Shown: positions 1 through 8,951, counted from the first letter of the stretch. The stretch is DNA of 64,000 nucleotides from Paenibacillus_D tarimensis_A (GCA_041281825.1 CP166298.1:310001-374000); one strand, 5' to 3'. Translations and numbers: made by a program. Notes: generated by a model from the letters alone, not told the origin.

Positions 1-1191
1 GACGAATTTAATAAAATACTATTACCAAAAGAGATTCTTTCTATAAAAAGTAAGGATAATTCAAAAGAGCATCCGAGTGTTATTGAGTTTGAAAAGAAGA
101 AGCTTTATGTTGAAGAAAAATGGGGCATTAATAAAAAAAGGAATTTAAAAATTAATTTAGAGAACGAGAGTTTGGTTTACGGTTTTTATTGGAGGGAGTT
201 TTTACAAAATGAGAATATTGTCTTAATGATTCTTTGGAATGGTTACTTATTACCGCAGCAGTCGCTTATTTACTTCATCAATAAAAGTAATGTACCTATT
301 TTCTTTATGGAGAATGGATATGAACCACTCTCATTCGTTGTTGACAAAAAGGGAATAAATGCACACAGCTCATTTAAATATGGAGAAGTACAATATAAAA
401 GTGATAAATTGGATGACTACGATTTATACAGAGCCACAGGCCTGAGACATCCTAGTAAATTTTTTAAGCTATTATTTCGCTATTTGCAAGTTCAATTATC
501 AATTCTCCTTCATTTTAAGTATAGAAAATATTTTAGATACGAGTTCTCCCCCTCAGTTACCAGTAAAATAAAACAAATAGCCCTATCTTTAACTCAAATT
601 CATAAGAGAGAAACACTACTAGAAGAGAAGCGCTTTGTTTTTTTTCCTCTCCAAGTAATTACCGATTCACAATTGCTAATAAATTATAATTATTCACAAG
701 AGAATGCAATTAAAAAAATGGCTCAGATAATAGATAAATTGAATGAAGATCAAGACGAACCTGTTTACTTATGTATCAAAGATCATCCTAGACAGGAAAC
801 TACAAAGTATTTTGAACAAATAAAAAAAGAAATAGTTTCTCCGTATATTGTCTTTATACCTCGTGGAAACATCGATCAATTACTTAATAAATGTGCGGCA
901 GTTGTGACCATTAACTCTAGTGTCGGATATGAAGCTTTGAAAAAAGGAAAAGAAGTGCTGGTTCTTGGAGAAGCAATCTATACAGGTCCTGGTCTTGGAA
1001 AAAAGATAGGGTCATGGGAAGAGTTGGAGGAAAGTCTGAAATCTATTCTTTATAAAGGGAAAATATATGCCGATTCATACGAAATAAGTCAATTTATTAA
1101 TCAGTATCAGAAATATTGTATCTTAAAACACGATCCTACCGCAATTAATAAAGTTGTAGGGAGGATAGTATCTATTTTAAAGGAGAGATAA
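1..1191 (+). CDS. Capsule polysaccharide biosynthesis protein, KpsC/KpsS-like (5' truncated by window)
   Basis: The frame is open from base 1, so the true start lies outside the window; the TTG at 172 is internal. The C-terminal half reads like the Capsule_synth family (KpsC/KpsS): a DHPRQ segment near 780-800 followed by an INSSVGYEALKKGK stretch near 910-950 and a VLGEAIYTGPGL segment, the usual nucleotide-sugar-binding end of these proteins. In Gram-negative bacteria KpsC and KpsS are beta-Kdo transferases that build the Kdo linker of group 2 capsules. The next gene is a CMP-Kdo synthetase, which supports a Kdo-transferase role here. Base composition is clearly AT-rich compared with sequence after 2370. 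The family call is fairly sure; the exact activity is inferred. Confidence 0.72.
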   Translation, partial: DEFNKILLPKEILSIKSKDNSKEHPSVIEFEKKKLYVEEKWGINKKRNLKINLENESLVYGFYWREFLQNENIVLMILWNGYLLPQQSLIYFINKSNVPIFFMENGYEPLSFVVDKKGINAHSSFKYGEVQYKSDKLDDYDLYRATGLRHPSKFFKLLFRYLQVQLSILLHFKYRKYFRYEFSPSVTSKIKQIALSLTQIHKRETLLEEKRFVFFPLQVITDSQLLINYNYSQENAIKKMAQIIDKLNEDQDEPVYLCIKDHPRQETTKYFEQIKKEIVSPYIVFIPRGNIDQLLNKCAAVVTINSSVGYEALKKGKEVLVLGEAIYTGPGLGKKIGSWEELEESLKSILYKGKIYADSYEISQFINQYQKYCILKHDPTAINKVVGRIVSILKER

Positions 1192-1938
1192 ATGTTGAAA
1201 ACAATAGCAATAATTCCAGCTAGATATGCCTCAACCCGTTTCCCTGGAAAACCGTTAGTAGATATTCAAGGTATCTCAATGATAGAACGCGTGTATCGAA
1301 ATGTAGAAAAAGCAAGGAATATTGATGAAGTATGGGTAGCAACAGATGATGGGCGAATCGAAGATAAAGTTCTGTCCTTCGGGGGAAAATGCATCATGAC
1401 TTCAACAACCCACCAAACTGGATCCGATCGAATAGCTGAAGCTATTGAAAAGCTGCGAGCTGATGTGGTTGTAAATGTACAAGGTGATGAACCTTTAATA
1501 GAAGGCGACGTTCTGGAGCAATTGGTTGAACCATTTGTTAATGATCAACAGTTGAAGATGTCAACTTTAAAAACAAAAATTGTTGATTCGGAAGAAGTGC
1601 AAGATCCTAACGTAGTTAAGGTAATAACTGATGAAACGGGCAAGGCTATTTATTTCTCTCGTTCTCCGATTCCTTATAACCGTGATAACCGTACAATAAC
1701 ATACTTCAAGCATATAGGTGTCTATGCTTATCGTTACGACTTCTTATCGGAATATGTTAAGATGAAGCAAACTCCGCTAGAGATTGCAGAATCCTTAGAG
1801 CAGCTTAGGGTAATTGAGAATGGGATTCAAATACAAGTTGTAGAGACTGATCATAAATTCATAAGCGTTGATACTCCAAGTGATTTGGATAAGGTTAATG
1901 ATTTTTTATTAAGCATACAGGGAGTCGGAAATGGATAA
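1192..1938 (+). CDS. kdsB: 3-deoxy-manno-octulosonate cytidylyltransferase (CMP-Kdo synthetase)
   Basis: KdsB activates Kdo with CTP to give CMP-Kdo, the donor for Kdo transferases. The 248-residue protein has the family length and the N-terminal signature IIPARYASTRFPGKPL, a VNVQGDEPLI segment near residue 95, an FSRSPIPYNR segment near 155 and LEQLRVIENG near 205. The ATG lies directly after the upstream stop codon with an AAGGAGAG site just before it, so the two genes are translated in tandem. It overlaps the next gene by 8 bases. KdsB is typical of Gram-negative bacteria; in this Gram-positive setting it implies a Kdo-containing surface glycan. No kdsA, kdsC or kdsD is visible in the window; they may lie upstream. 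Confidence 0.88.
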   Translation: MLKTIAIIPARYASTRFPGKPLVDIQGISMIERVYRNVEKARNIDEVWVATDDGRIEDKVLSFGGKCIMTSTTHQTGSDRIAEAIEKLRADVVVNVQGDEPLIEGDVLEQLVEPFVNDQQLKMSTLKTKIVDSEEVQDPNVVKVITDETGKAIYFSRSPIPYNRDNRTITYFKHIGVYAYRYDFLSEYVKMKQTPLEIAESLEQLRVIENGIQIQVVETDHKFISVDTPSDLDKVNDFLLSIQGVGNG

Positions 1939-2368
1939 CTGTATCATTTGCCAAAAACACCGAAATGAGAGTAAGGACCTTCTCTTTCAAGGAGAACATT
2001 GGAAAATATACTACGGTCCATATGAATCGCAAGTAGCCGGATACATGTATTTAGAACCCGATCGGCATATCGAAAATTGGTCTGAATTCTCCACTATTGA
2101 ATTGAATGAAATGACATTATTAATTCAAAGATCAGAAAACATTCTGCTAGAATTACTAAAAGTAGAAAGGCTTTATGTTGTTACGATAAGTGAAGCAGTT
2201 CGACATCTCCATCTTCATCTAATACCAAGACTAGCGGAAGCTGAACTCCGGGGTCTGCCATTGATACAATCTGCGACACAACAGAATAGTGAAGATACCG
2301 TAGTTCAACAAGTCGATTACGTTACTTTACGGGAAGAATTGCAAAAGTCATTCAGTAAAAAACGTTAA
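1931..2368 (+). CDS. HIT-family protein (histidine triad nucleotide hydrolase/transferase-like)
   Basis: A 145-residue protein with an N-terminal CIIC zinc-type pair and the histidine triad HLHLHLIPR at about residues 95-103, matching the H-phi-H-phi-H-phi-phi active site of the HIT superfamily. These enzymes cleave or transfer nucleoside monophosphates. Its start overlaps the end of kdsB, so it belongs to the same transcript, which suggests a role in nucleotide-sugar or glycan metabolism; the substrate cannot be read from sequence. The coding sequence is AT-rich like its two upstream neighbours, and the composition changes immediately after it. Confidence 0.75.
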   Translation: MDNCIICQKHRNESKDLLFQGEHWKIYYGPYESQVAGYMYLEPDRHIENWSEFSTIELNEMTLLIQRSENILLELLKVERLYVVTISEAVRHLHLHLIPRLAEAELRGLPLIQSATQQNSEDTVVQQVDYVTLREELQKSFSKKR

Positions 2369-2386
2369 TACCGCTTGGAGGTAACT

Positions 2387-3130
2387 ATGAAAGGCATCAT
2401 ACTCGCCGGAGGCACCGGTTCCCGGTTATATCCATTGACCAAGGTAACCAATAAGCACCTCCTGCCGGTCGGACAATATCCGATGATCTACTACGCGATC
2501 GCCAAGTTAAAAGAAGCAGGGATTCACGACATCCTCATCGTCACCGGCAAAGACCATATGGGCGATGTCGTAAACCTACTTGGAAGCGGGGTTGAGTTTG
2601 GCTTGTCCTTCACCTACAAGGTGCAGGATGATGCGGGCGGAATCGCGCAAGCGCTTGGATTGGCGGAGAACTTCGTCAATGGCGACCGGATGGTCGTCAT
2701 TCTAGGCGATAATGTGTTCCATGACAGCATTGTGCCTTTCGTCAATAATTACCGGAAACAACCATCCGGTGCCAAGCTTCTCATTCAGAATGTTCACGAT
2801 CCGCAGCGCTATGGCGTTCCTGAGCTGGTTGATGATAAAATTGTATCCATCGAAGAAAAACCGCAGCAGCCTAAGAGTAGTTATGCGGTTACAGGCATAT
2901 ATATGTATGACAGTCGTGTTTTTGAGGTTATCCGTACCTTGAAGCCGTCGAGCCGCGGTGAACTAGAAATCACCGATGTAAATAATGCCTATATCCGGAC
3001 CAATGAACTTTCCTATGATATTCTCCAGGGCTGGTGGACGGACGCCGGAACTCATGTTTCGCTCACTCGGGCCAACGAGCTGGCCAAAGACATTGTGCTA
3101 GACGAGGAGTTCGGCAAGCTTATCCTTTAA
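2387..3130 (+). CDS. rmlA: Glucose-1-phosphate thymidylyltransferase
   Basis: First enzyme of dTDP-L-rhamnose synthesis: glucose-1-phosphate plus dTTP gives dTDP-glucose. The N terminus MKGIILAGGTGSRLYPLT carries the nucleotidyltransferase GGxGxRL motif, and VILGDNVF near residue 105 matches the catalytic region. At 247 residues it is the short form, as in Bacillus SpsI, not the roughly 290-residue enterobacterial form. The ATG at 2387 is preferred over the in-frame TTG at 2375 because that TTG is part of the TTGGAGG ribosome site. It starts a GC-richer rmlA-C-B-D operon. Confidence 0.93.
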   Translation: MKGIILAGGTGSRLYPLTKVTNKHLLPVGQYPMIYYAIAKLKEAGIHDILIVTGKDHMGDVVNLLGSGVEFGLSFTYKVQDDAGGIAQALGLAENFVNGDRMVVILGDNVFHDSIVPFVNNYRKQPSGAKLLIQNVHDPQRYGVPELVDDKIVSIEEKPQQPKSSYAVTGIYMYDSRVFEVIRTLKPSSRGELEITDVNNAYIRTNELSYDILQGWWTDAGTHVSLTRANELAKDIVLDEEFGKLIL

Positions 3131-3145
3131 AGGGGAGTTGTTATC

Positions 3146-3703
3146 ATGAAAGTCATCGAAACGCTTTTTCGCGATGTGAAACTAATTGAACCTGCAGTAT
3201 TTGGCGATCACCGTGGTTTCTTCATGGAATCCTACAACGAAAAAACGTTTCATGAAAATGGTATTAAACATCTATTCATTCAGGAAAATCATTCATTATC
3301 AGGAGAAGCGGGGGTATTGCGCGGCTTGCATTATCAGCTAAACCCGCAGGCTCAGACGAAGCTTGTCCGTTGCACATCCGGAGCGTTATACGATGTTGTG
3401 CTGGACATCCGCCAAGGTTCGCCGACCTATGGGAAGTGGCAGGGGTTTATTTTAAGCGCGGCTAATAAAAGGCAGTTGTTGGTCCCGCAAGGCTTTGCCC
3501 ATGGTTTTTGCACATTAGTTCCAAACAGTGAAATACAATATAAGGTCGATGCTTTATATTCACCAGAAAATGACCGGGGGATCGCTTGGAACGACCCGAC
3601 GCTCGGAATTGATTGGCCGACATCCGCCCCGATCTTATCTGAGAAGGATGCAAATCATCCATTGCTGGCGGATGCGGATAACAATTTCTTTTATGAAGGG
3701 TAG
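3146..3703 (+). CDS. rmlC: dTDP-4-dehydrorhamnose 3,5-epimerase
   Basis: Third step of dTDP-rhamnose synthesis, epimerising dTDP-4-keto-6-deoxyglucose at C3 and C5. The 185-residue cupin protein has the family hallmarks: FGDHRGFFMESYNE near residue 19, QENHSLSGEAGVLRGLHYQ near 47-65 with the catalytic His, and VPQGFAHGF near 112. An AGGGGAG site precedes the ATG, 15 bases after the rmlA stop. Confidence 0.94.
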   Translation: MKVIETLFRDVKLIEPAVFGDHRGFFMESYNEKTFHENGIKHLFIQENHSLSGEAGVLRGLHYQLNPQAQTKLVRCTSGALYDVVLDIRQGSPTYGKWQGFILSAANKRQLLVPQGFAHGFCTLVPNSEIQYKVDALYSPENDRGIAWNDPTLGIDWPTSAPILSEKDANHPLLADADNNFFYEG

Positions 3704-3712
3704 GTTGTTCTT

Positions 3713-4708
3713 GTGAACGTATTAGTCACCGGCGGAGCCGGATTTATCGGCAGTAATTTTGTGCTGTATATGATTAATAAATACCCCGATTATCGGATTA
3801 TCAATGTGGATGCGCTCACGTATGCGGGAAATTTGGAGAATTTACGCTTAGTTGAAGGCCATCCAAACTACCGTTTCGTTCAAGTGGATATTGCGGACCG
3901 GCAGGCGCTGGAACCGTTGTTTCAAGAAGGGATCGATGCGGTCGTCAATTTCGCGGCGGAATCGCATGTGGACCGCAGTATAACTCAGCCGGACATCTTT
4001 GTCCGGACCAACGTCCTCGGCACGCAAACCTTATTGGACCTGGTAAAGCAAGCTGGAATCCGAAAGTTCGTTCAGGTGTCGACCGACGAAGTATACGGAA
4101 CATTGGGCGATACCGGCCTCTTCACGGAAGAGACGCCGCTGGCTCCGAACAGTCCGTATTCGGCCAGCAAAGCGGGCGCCGATCTGCTCGTTCGCGCGTA
4201 CCACGAAACGTTCGGTCTTCCCGTAAATATTACACGGTGCTCGAATAATTACGGGCCTTATCAATTTCCCGAGAAGCTGATTCCCTTGATGATTCTGAAT
4301 GCCCTTAATGATAAACCTCTACCAGTATACGGGGACGGTCTTAATGTCCGTGACTGGCTGTATGTGGAAGACCACTGCAGTGCGATCGATTTGGTGCTGC
4401 ATAAAGGTAAAGTCGGCGAAGTCTATAATGTCGGGGGCAATAATGAACGAAATAACCTTCAAGTCGTCAACACAATCCTTGAGGAATTGAACAAACCCGA
4501 GTCGCTGATCACTTTTGTCGAAGACCGCCTGGGGCACGACCGCCGCTATGCGATCGATGCGGACAAAATCCGCCGCGAGCTCGGTTGGCAGCCAAAATAT
4601 GTGTACGAAAGCGGCATTAAGGAAACCATTCGCTGGTATTTGAATAACCAGGAGTGGCTCGATAACGTTATGTCGGGAGCTTACCGGCAGGGGAACCGGT
4701 CATCATGA
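3713..4708 (+). CDS. rmlB: dTDP-glucose 4,6-dehydratase
   Basis: Second step of the rhamnose pathway, an NAD-dependent extended short-chain dehydrogenase. The N terminus has the Rossmann motif TGGAGFIGSNF, a STDEVYG segment near residue 125 with the catalytic Asp-Glu pair, and SPYSASKAG near 150 with the Tyr-x3-Lys pair. At 331 residues the length is normal. Translation begins at GTG, 9 bases after rmlC ends, and the last 4 bases overlap rmlD, showing translational coupling. Confidence 0.95.
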   Translation: MNVLVTGGAGFIGSNFVLYMINKYPDYRIINVDALTYAGNLENLRLVEGHPNYRFVQVDIADRQALEPLFQEGIDAVVNFAAESHVDRSITQPDIFVRTNVLGTQTLLDLVKQAGIRKFVQVSTDEVYGTLGDTGLFTEETPLAPNSPYSASKAGADLLVRAYHETFGLPVNITRCSNNYGPYQFPEKLIPLMILNALNDKPLPVYGDGLNVRDWLYVEDHCSAIDLVLHKGKVGEVYNVGGNNERNNLQVVNTILEELNKPESLITFVEDRLGHDRRYAIDADKIRRELGWQPKYVYESGIKETIRWYLNNQEWLDNVMSGAYRQGNRSS

Positions 4709-5565
4709 GTGGCTCACAGCCTTTGAGATTGCTGGTGACCGGGGGAAACGGCCAGCTTGGCCGCGAGCTGGCGCTTCTTCATAATGAGAAGTCATTGGAC
4801 ATCACCGGTCTTGGTCGCGATTCCCTCGATATTACGAACCTTGAACAATGTAGGGAGACGGTGCAGCGTTATCGGCCGGATGCAGTAATTCACTGTGCCG
4901 CATATACCGCCGTCGATCAGGCCGAGTCAGAGCCGGATGAGGCGTTTCGCGTCAACGCGGCGGGAACTCGCAACATCGCGCTTGCGGCCCGAGAAGCCGG
5001 AGCGAAGCTGTGTTACATCAGCACCGATTATGTGTTTGATGGTTCCGGGCGTTCGCCATATAATGAGTATGATAATACGAACCCGCTGACCGTATACGGC
5101 AAATCGAAGCTCGCCGGGGAACAGCTGGTTCAGACACTGCATGACCGGTATTTTATCGTCAGAACATCCTGGGTTTACGGCAGGCATGGGAACAATTTTG
5201 TGAAAACGATGTTAAAGCTCGGCCGTGAACGGGATCATCTCAAGGTCGTTCATGATCAGTTCGGTTCCCCTACGTATACGTATGATCTGGCGCGTTTTCT
5301 TGTCGATCTGGTGCAGACCGATTATTACGGCTTATATCATGCATCGAACACTGGCGCCTGTTCCTGGTTTGAGTTTGCCCAAGCGATCTTCGATGAGAGC
5401 GGAATTGCTGTCGGTCTCGAACCGTGTACAACCGCGGAGTTCCCTCGTCCGGCTCCAAGGCCGGCCTACTCGGTCATGGACCATACCGGCATTCGCAGCA
5501 ACGGCTTGAACCCTCTTAGACCATGGAGAGAGGCGCTGCGGCATTTTCTTATGGATAGCGAGTGA
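4705..5565 (+). CDS. rmlD: dTDP-4-dehydrorhamnose reductase
   Basis: Last step of dTDP-L-rhamnose synthesis, NAD(P)H reduction of the 4-keto group. It has an N-terminal TGGNGQLGREL nucleotide-binding motif, CAAYTAVDQAE near residue 65, STDYVFDG near 107 and the YGKSKLAGE Tyr-x3-Lys site near 132. The length of 286 residues is typical. The ATG overlaps the rmlB stop, and its own stop overlaps the following glycosyltransferase by 4 bases. With rmlA, rmlC and rmlB it makes a complete pathway. Confidence 0.95.
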   Translation: MSGSQPLRLLVTGGNGQLGRELALLHNEKSLDITGLGRDSLDITNLEQCRETVQRYRPDAVIHCAAYTAVDQAESEPDEAFRVNAAGTRNIALAAREAGAKLCYISTDYVFDGSGRSPYNEYDNTNPLTVYGKSKLAGEQLVQTLHDRYFIVRTSWVYGRHGNNFVKTMLKLGRERDHLKVVHDQFGSPTYTYDLARFLVDLVQTDYYGLYHASNTGACSWFEFAQAIFDESGIAVGLEPCTTAEFPRPAPRPAYSVMDHTGIRSNGLNPLRPWREALRHFLMDSE

Positions 5566-6503
5566 ATGATGAAATGGCAACGGCAAGCGTATGTATCGTT
5601 ACTTATAATAGCGCTTCAGATATCGGGGACTGCTTACAGGCTGTATGGAAGCAGTCCTTTCCCGTTGCGGCCGTCGTTGTTGTCGACAATGCGTCGGCGG
5701 ACGGGACACCGGATGTCGTTCGTGCATTAGGCGGACAAGTGGAATTGGTATGCAATTCGGTCAATAACGGCTTCGCAGGGGGCCAGAATCAAGCGATCGG
5801 CCTTACGGATTCCGATTATGTGCTGGTTCTTAATCCGGATGTCGAGCTTCACGAAGATTACTTATCCGAAATCATAGATTATATGGAAAAGCATCCGGGC
5901 ATCGGCAGCGCAACCGGAAAGCTGGTTCTGGCCGGCGCACCGGACCGGATGGACAGCGCGGGACTGGGGATGCGAACGAATAGACAAGCCTATGACCTGG
6001 GAGCCGGCGAGCCGGTTGAAGCTTGGGGAACGACGATGGAAGTATTCGGCGTTTCGGGCGCCGCGGCGGTCTATCGCCGGAAAATGATTGCGGATGTATC
6101 GTATCAGGGGCAATTTTTCGACGAGGAGTTTTTTGCCTATAAAGAGGATGTCGATGCGGCATGGCGCGCGAGGCACTTAGGATGGACGGCCGTATATCTT
6201 CCTTCAGCGAAAGCTTTGCACCAAAGAGGCTGGAAGAAGGAAGGCAGGCGGACGATACCGCTGTTTATTCGCCGTCATTCCTATCAGAACCGTTTCTTCA
6301 CCTTGATTAAAAACGAGTTCCCCGGATGGCATTGGTTCTATTTGCTCCCTTATCTCATCTTGCTTGAACTGGTCAAGCTCGGTTACATTGCCGTTTTTGA
6401 ACCCGGGTTGTTGAAATGCTGGCCTTTCATCATCCGCAGATTCCCGCAAATGCTGCATAAGCGAAAATGGGTAATCGCGAGAAAAAAGGAAAAAAAGATG
6501 TAG
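5562..6503 (+). CDS. Family 2 glycosyltransferase (rhamnosyltransferase-like)
   Basis: A 313-residue GT-A fold protein: SVCIVTYNSASDIGDCL at the N terminus, VVVVDNASADGT near residue 38, NNGFAGGQNQAI near 65 and LVLNPDVELHEDY (DxD-like) near 87. The overall pattern resembles WbbL/RfbF-type rhamnosyltransferases, and the location directly after rmlD supports dTDP-rhamnose as donor; that is inference. The GTG at 5562 overlaps the rmlD stop; an ATG at 5574 is an alternative start. The C-terminal 60 residues are basic and hydrophobic, possibly membrane-associated. Confidence 0.85.
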   Translation: MNDEMATASVCIVTYNSASDIGDCLQAVWKQSFPVAAVVVVDNASADGTPDVVRALGGQVELVCNSVNNGFAGGQNQAIGLTDSDYVLVLNPDVELHEDYLSEIIDYMEKHPGIGSATGKLVLAGAPDRMDSAGLGMRTNRQAYDLGAGEPVEAWGTTMEVFGVSGAAAVYRRKMIADVSYQGQFFDEEFFAYKEDVDAAWRARHLGWTAVYLPSAKALHQRGWKKEGRRTIPLFIRRHSYQNRFFTLIKNEFPGWHWFYLLPYLILLELVKLGYIAVFEPGLLKCWPFIIRRFPQMLHKRKWVIARKKEKKM

Positions 6504-6519
6504 CTTACGGGCATTTTTT

Positions 6520-6549
6520 GTTACAATAACTAGTAGTAGTTATTGCAAC
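6520..6549. repeat. 13-bp inverted repeat before the priming glycosyltransferase gene
   Basis: GTTACAATAACTA at 6520-6532 is followed after GTAG by a near-perfect inverse copy at 6537-6549 (12 of 13 positions pair). No T-tract follows in either direction, so it is not an intrinsic terminator. It sits in the 79-base gap before 6583 and could be an operator or an mRNA hairpin. Confidence 0.5.
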
Positions 6550-6582
6550 GGATGAAAGATATAGACAAAGGGTGATAGAATT

Positions 6583-7989
6583 ATGCTCCGGCAAAACCAA
6601 CGTTTCTTAACGCAGCTTTATATACTGGCAGATCTGTTATGTATGTTGGTTGTATTCTTTGTCGCCTATTGGGTCAAATTTGACAGCGGGTGGATTACCG
6701 GTTACGAATCGCTTCCTTTCAAAACCTACTTTGTGCGGGCAACGATTTATGCGTTCGCAGCGGTGTTGATCGGTTTTTATGTCGGTTTCTATACGCCGAG
6801 AAGAAGGAAGAGCTTCTCCTACGATATCATTAAAATCTTTCAGGTACATATTATAAGTTTTCTCGGCCTGCTGAGCTTGCTCTATGTAACGAAGGAAGTG
6901 CATTTCTCCAGGGAATTTCTCGTCATCTTCTTTGCTTTGAATATTACCTTGCTAACCCTGTACCGTTTCGGCGTGAAGAAGGCCCTTTCCAATCTCCGCC
7001 GCAGAGGATACAACAAGAAGTATGTGCTTATTTTAGGGGCCGGGTCGGTCGGTCGCAGCTTCTACGACAGCCTCCAGCAGCAGCCGGAGCTCGGGTTTGA
7101 AGTTTACGGTTTCCTGGACGATCATCAGACCGAGCATGCCTTTGAACACCGTAATATGAAGGCGATTATCGGCAAGGTTGACGACCTGGAGCGGATCCTG
7201 AATCGGCATCTCATTGACGAAGTCATCATTGCGCTTCCGCTCGAAGCGCACTACAAATACGGCAAGATCGTTAACCTGTGCGAACAAGCTGGGGCGAAGA
7301 CGCTCATCATTCCTGATTATTTCGATATCCTGCCCGCCCGTCCGTTCTTTGATAATTTTGCGGGCATGCCGCTCATTAACGTCAGGGATATCCCGCTTGA
7401 TGAACTCAGCAACCGCTTGATCAAAAGAACATTCGATATTGTCTTCTCGATTATTGCCATTATTATTACTTCGCCGGTCATGCTGCTGGCTTATATCGGG
7501 ATCAAGCTAACTTCGCCGGGACCGGCAATCTTCAAGCAGGAACGGATGGGGCTGGGCCGGCGCACGTTCCAGATGTATAAGTTCCGCTCCATGCATCTGT
7601 CGGACTCGAATGTATCCGATACGCAGTGGACGGTGAAGGATGATCCGAGACGGACGAAGTTTGGCGCTTTCTTAAGAAGCACAAGTATTGACGAGCTGCC
7701 GCAGTTTTTCAATGTCTTGGTTGGTCATATGAGCGTTGTCGGGCCGCGTCCGGAGCGTCCGTACTTCGTGGAACAGTTCAAGGATGAAATTCCGAAATAT
7801 ATGGTCAAGCACCATATCCGGCCGGGAATCACCGGCTGGGCGCAGTCCAACGGTCTCCGCGGCGACACGTCCATTAAAGACCGGATCGTGCATGATTTGT
7901 TTTACATTGAGAATTGGTCCTTTATGTTCGATCTGAAGATTATCCTCAAGACGATCGTGAAAGGTTTAATGAATAAAAATGCCTACTAG
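6583..7989 (+). CDS. Undecaprenyl-phosphate sugar phosphotransferase (WbaP/exopolysaccharide polyprenyl glycosylphosphotransferase family)
   Basis: This enzyme type starts a surface glycan by moving a sugar-1-phosphate onto undecaprenyl phosphate in the membrane. The 468-residue protein has four N-terminal membrane segments (about residues 8-125), a CoA-binding-like Rossmann domain starting VLILGAGSVGRSFYD near 150, a further membrane helix near 285-305, and the bacterial sugar transferase domain with KRTFDIVFS, FKQERMGLGRRTFQMYKFRSM, STSIDELPQFFNVLVG and SVVGPRPERP. The sugar (glucose, galactose or other) cannot be told. It overlaps the next gene by 11 bases. Confidence 0.93.
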   Translation: MLRQNQRFLTQLYILADLLCMLVVFFVAYWVKFDSGWITGYESLPFKTYFVRATIYAFAAVLIGFYVGFYTPRRRKSFSYDIIKIFQVHIISFLGLLSLLYVTKEVHFSREFLVIFFALNITLLTLYRFGVKKALSNLRRRGYNKKYVLILGAGSVGRSFYDSLQQQPELGFEVYGFLDDHQTEHAFEHRNMKAIIGKVDDLERILNRHLIDEVIIALPLEAHYKYGKIVNLCEQAGAKTLIIPDYFDILPARPFFDNFAGMPLINVRDIPLDELSNRLIKRTFDIVFSIIAIIITSPVMLLAYIGIKLTSPGPAIFKQERMGLGRRTFQMYKFRSMHLSDSNVSDTQWTVKDDPRRTKFGAFLRSTSIDELPQFFNVLVGHMSVVGPRPERPYFVEQFKDEIPKYMVKHHIRPGITGWAQSNGLRGDTSIKDRIVHDLFYIENWSFMFDLKIILKTIVKGLMNKNAY

Positions 7990-8950
7990 TCATGCAACAG
8001 CGGAAGCGGTCCGTATATCGGTCATTATTCCTACTTATAACGCAGGTCCCGAATTTGAAGTCGTACTTCGCAAGCTGTCCGGCCAGTCGATCAAACCGCT
8101 CGAAATCATTGTTGTTGATTCTTCATCAAGCGATGGCACAGCCGAAAACGCAAGAAAAGCGGGCGCGCGGGTGTTCACGATTCCCCAGAGTGAATTCGAT
8201 CACGGAGGAACGCGGAATTTTGCCGCGGAGCAAGCGAAGGGGGAGATCCTCGTCTTCATGACGCAGGATGCGATCCCGAAGGACGACCGGCTGCTGGAGA
8301 AGCTGACGGCCCCGTTTGCCGACGGGTTAGTCGCCGGCGTCTATGCGAAGCAGGAGGCGCGGTCGGATGCGGCCATACTGGAGAAGCTCACGCGCAGCTT
8401 CAACTATCCGGACGAGTCGATGCGCAAAGGCCGGTCGGAGCTTCCGCTGCTCGGGATTCGAACGTTCTTTTTCTCCAATGTATGCTCGGCGGTCAGACGC
8501 GACGTATTCTTTGATGTCGGCCGGTTTCCGCAGCCGGTCATCTTTAATGAGGACATGAGCATGGCGGCGAAATGCATTTTTAACAATTACGAGCTGATCT
8601 ATCAGGCCGAAGCAGTCGTCATTCATTCCCATAACTATTCGTTGAGCCAGCAGTTCAGGCGGTATTTCGATAACGGCGTGTCGATGTACCATAACGATTG
8701 GATCTATGCGTATTCCAAGGTGGGCAAAGCAGGATCGAAGCTGGTGAAGAGCCTGGTCGCCGCATTGCACCGGCAGCGTAAGTGGCATTTGATTCCATTG
8801 CTCATTGCGGAATCGGCTGCGAAGCTGGTTGGTTATCAGCTGGGCAAACGATATCGGATGCTGCCGCGTTCGCTCCGCATCCGATTCAGCATGCACCGGA
8901 AGATGTGGGACAAGCTGCAGTCGGGCCGCGGGGTCACGGTACAATCATAG
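7979..8950 (+). CDS. Family 2 glycosyltransferase
   Basis: A 323-residue protein with the GT2 start RISVIIPTYNAGPEFEVVL, IIVVDSSSSDGTAENAR near residue 45 and VFMTQDAIPKDD (acidic metal-binding site) near 92. The pattern resembles rhamnosyltransferases that act on O-antigen or cell-wall polysaccharide. It is translationally coupled to the priming transferase, so it probably adds an early sugar to the lipid-linked chain. A terminator at 8952 closes the operon. Confidence 0.85.
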   Translation: MPTSHATAEAVRISVIIPTYNAGPEFEVVLRKLSGQSIKPLEIIVVDSSSSDGTAENARKAGARVFTIPQSEFDHGGTRNFAAEQAKGEILVFMTQDAIPKDDRLLEKLTAPFADGLVAGVYAKQEARSDAAILEKLTRSFNYPDESMRKGRSELPLLGIRTFFFSNVCSAVRRDVFFDVGRFPQPVIFNEDMSMAAKCIFNNYELIYQAEAVVIHSHNYSLSQQFRRYFDNGVSMYHNDWIYAYSKVGKAGSKLVKSLVAALHRQRKWHLIPLLIAESAAKLVGYQLGKRYRMLPRSLRIRFSMHRKMWDKLQSGRGVTVQS

Positions 8951-8951
8951 G

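Noticed and set aside
6520..6549. Terminator before the WbaP-like gene
   Set aside because: The inverted repeat has no T-run after it on either strand, so it was listed only as a repeat.
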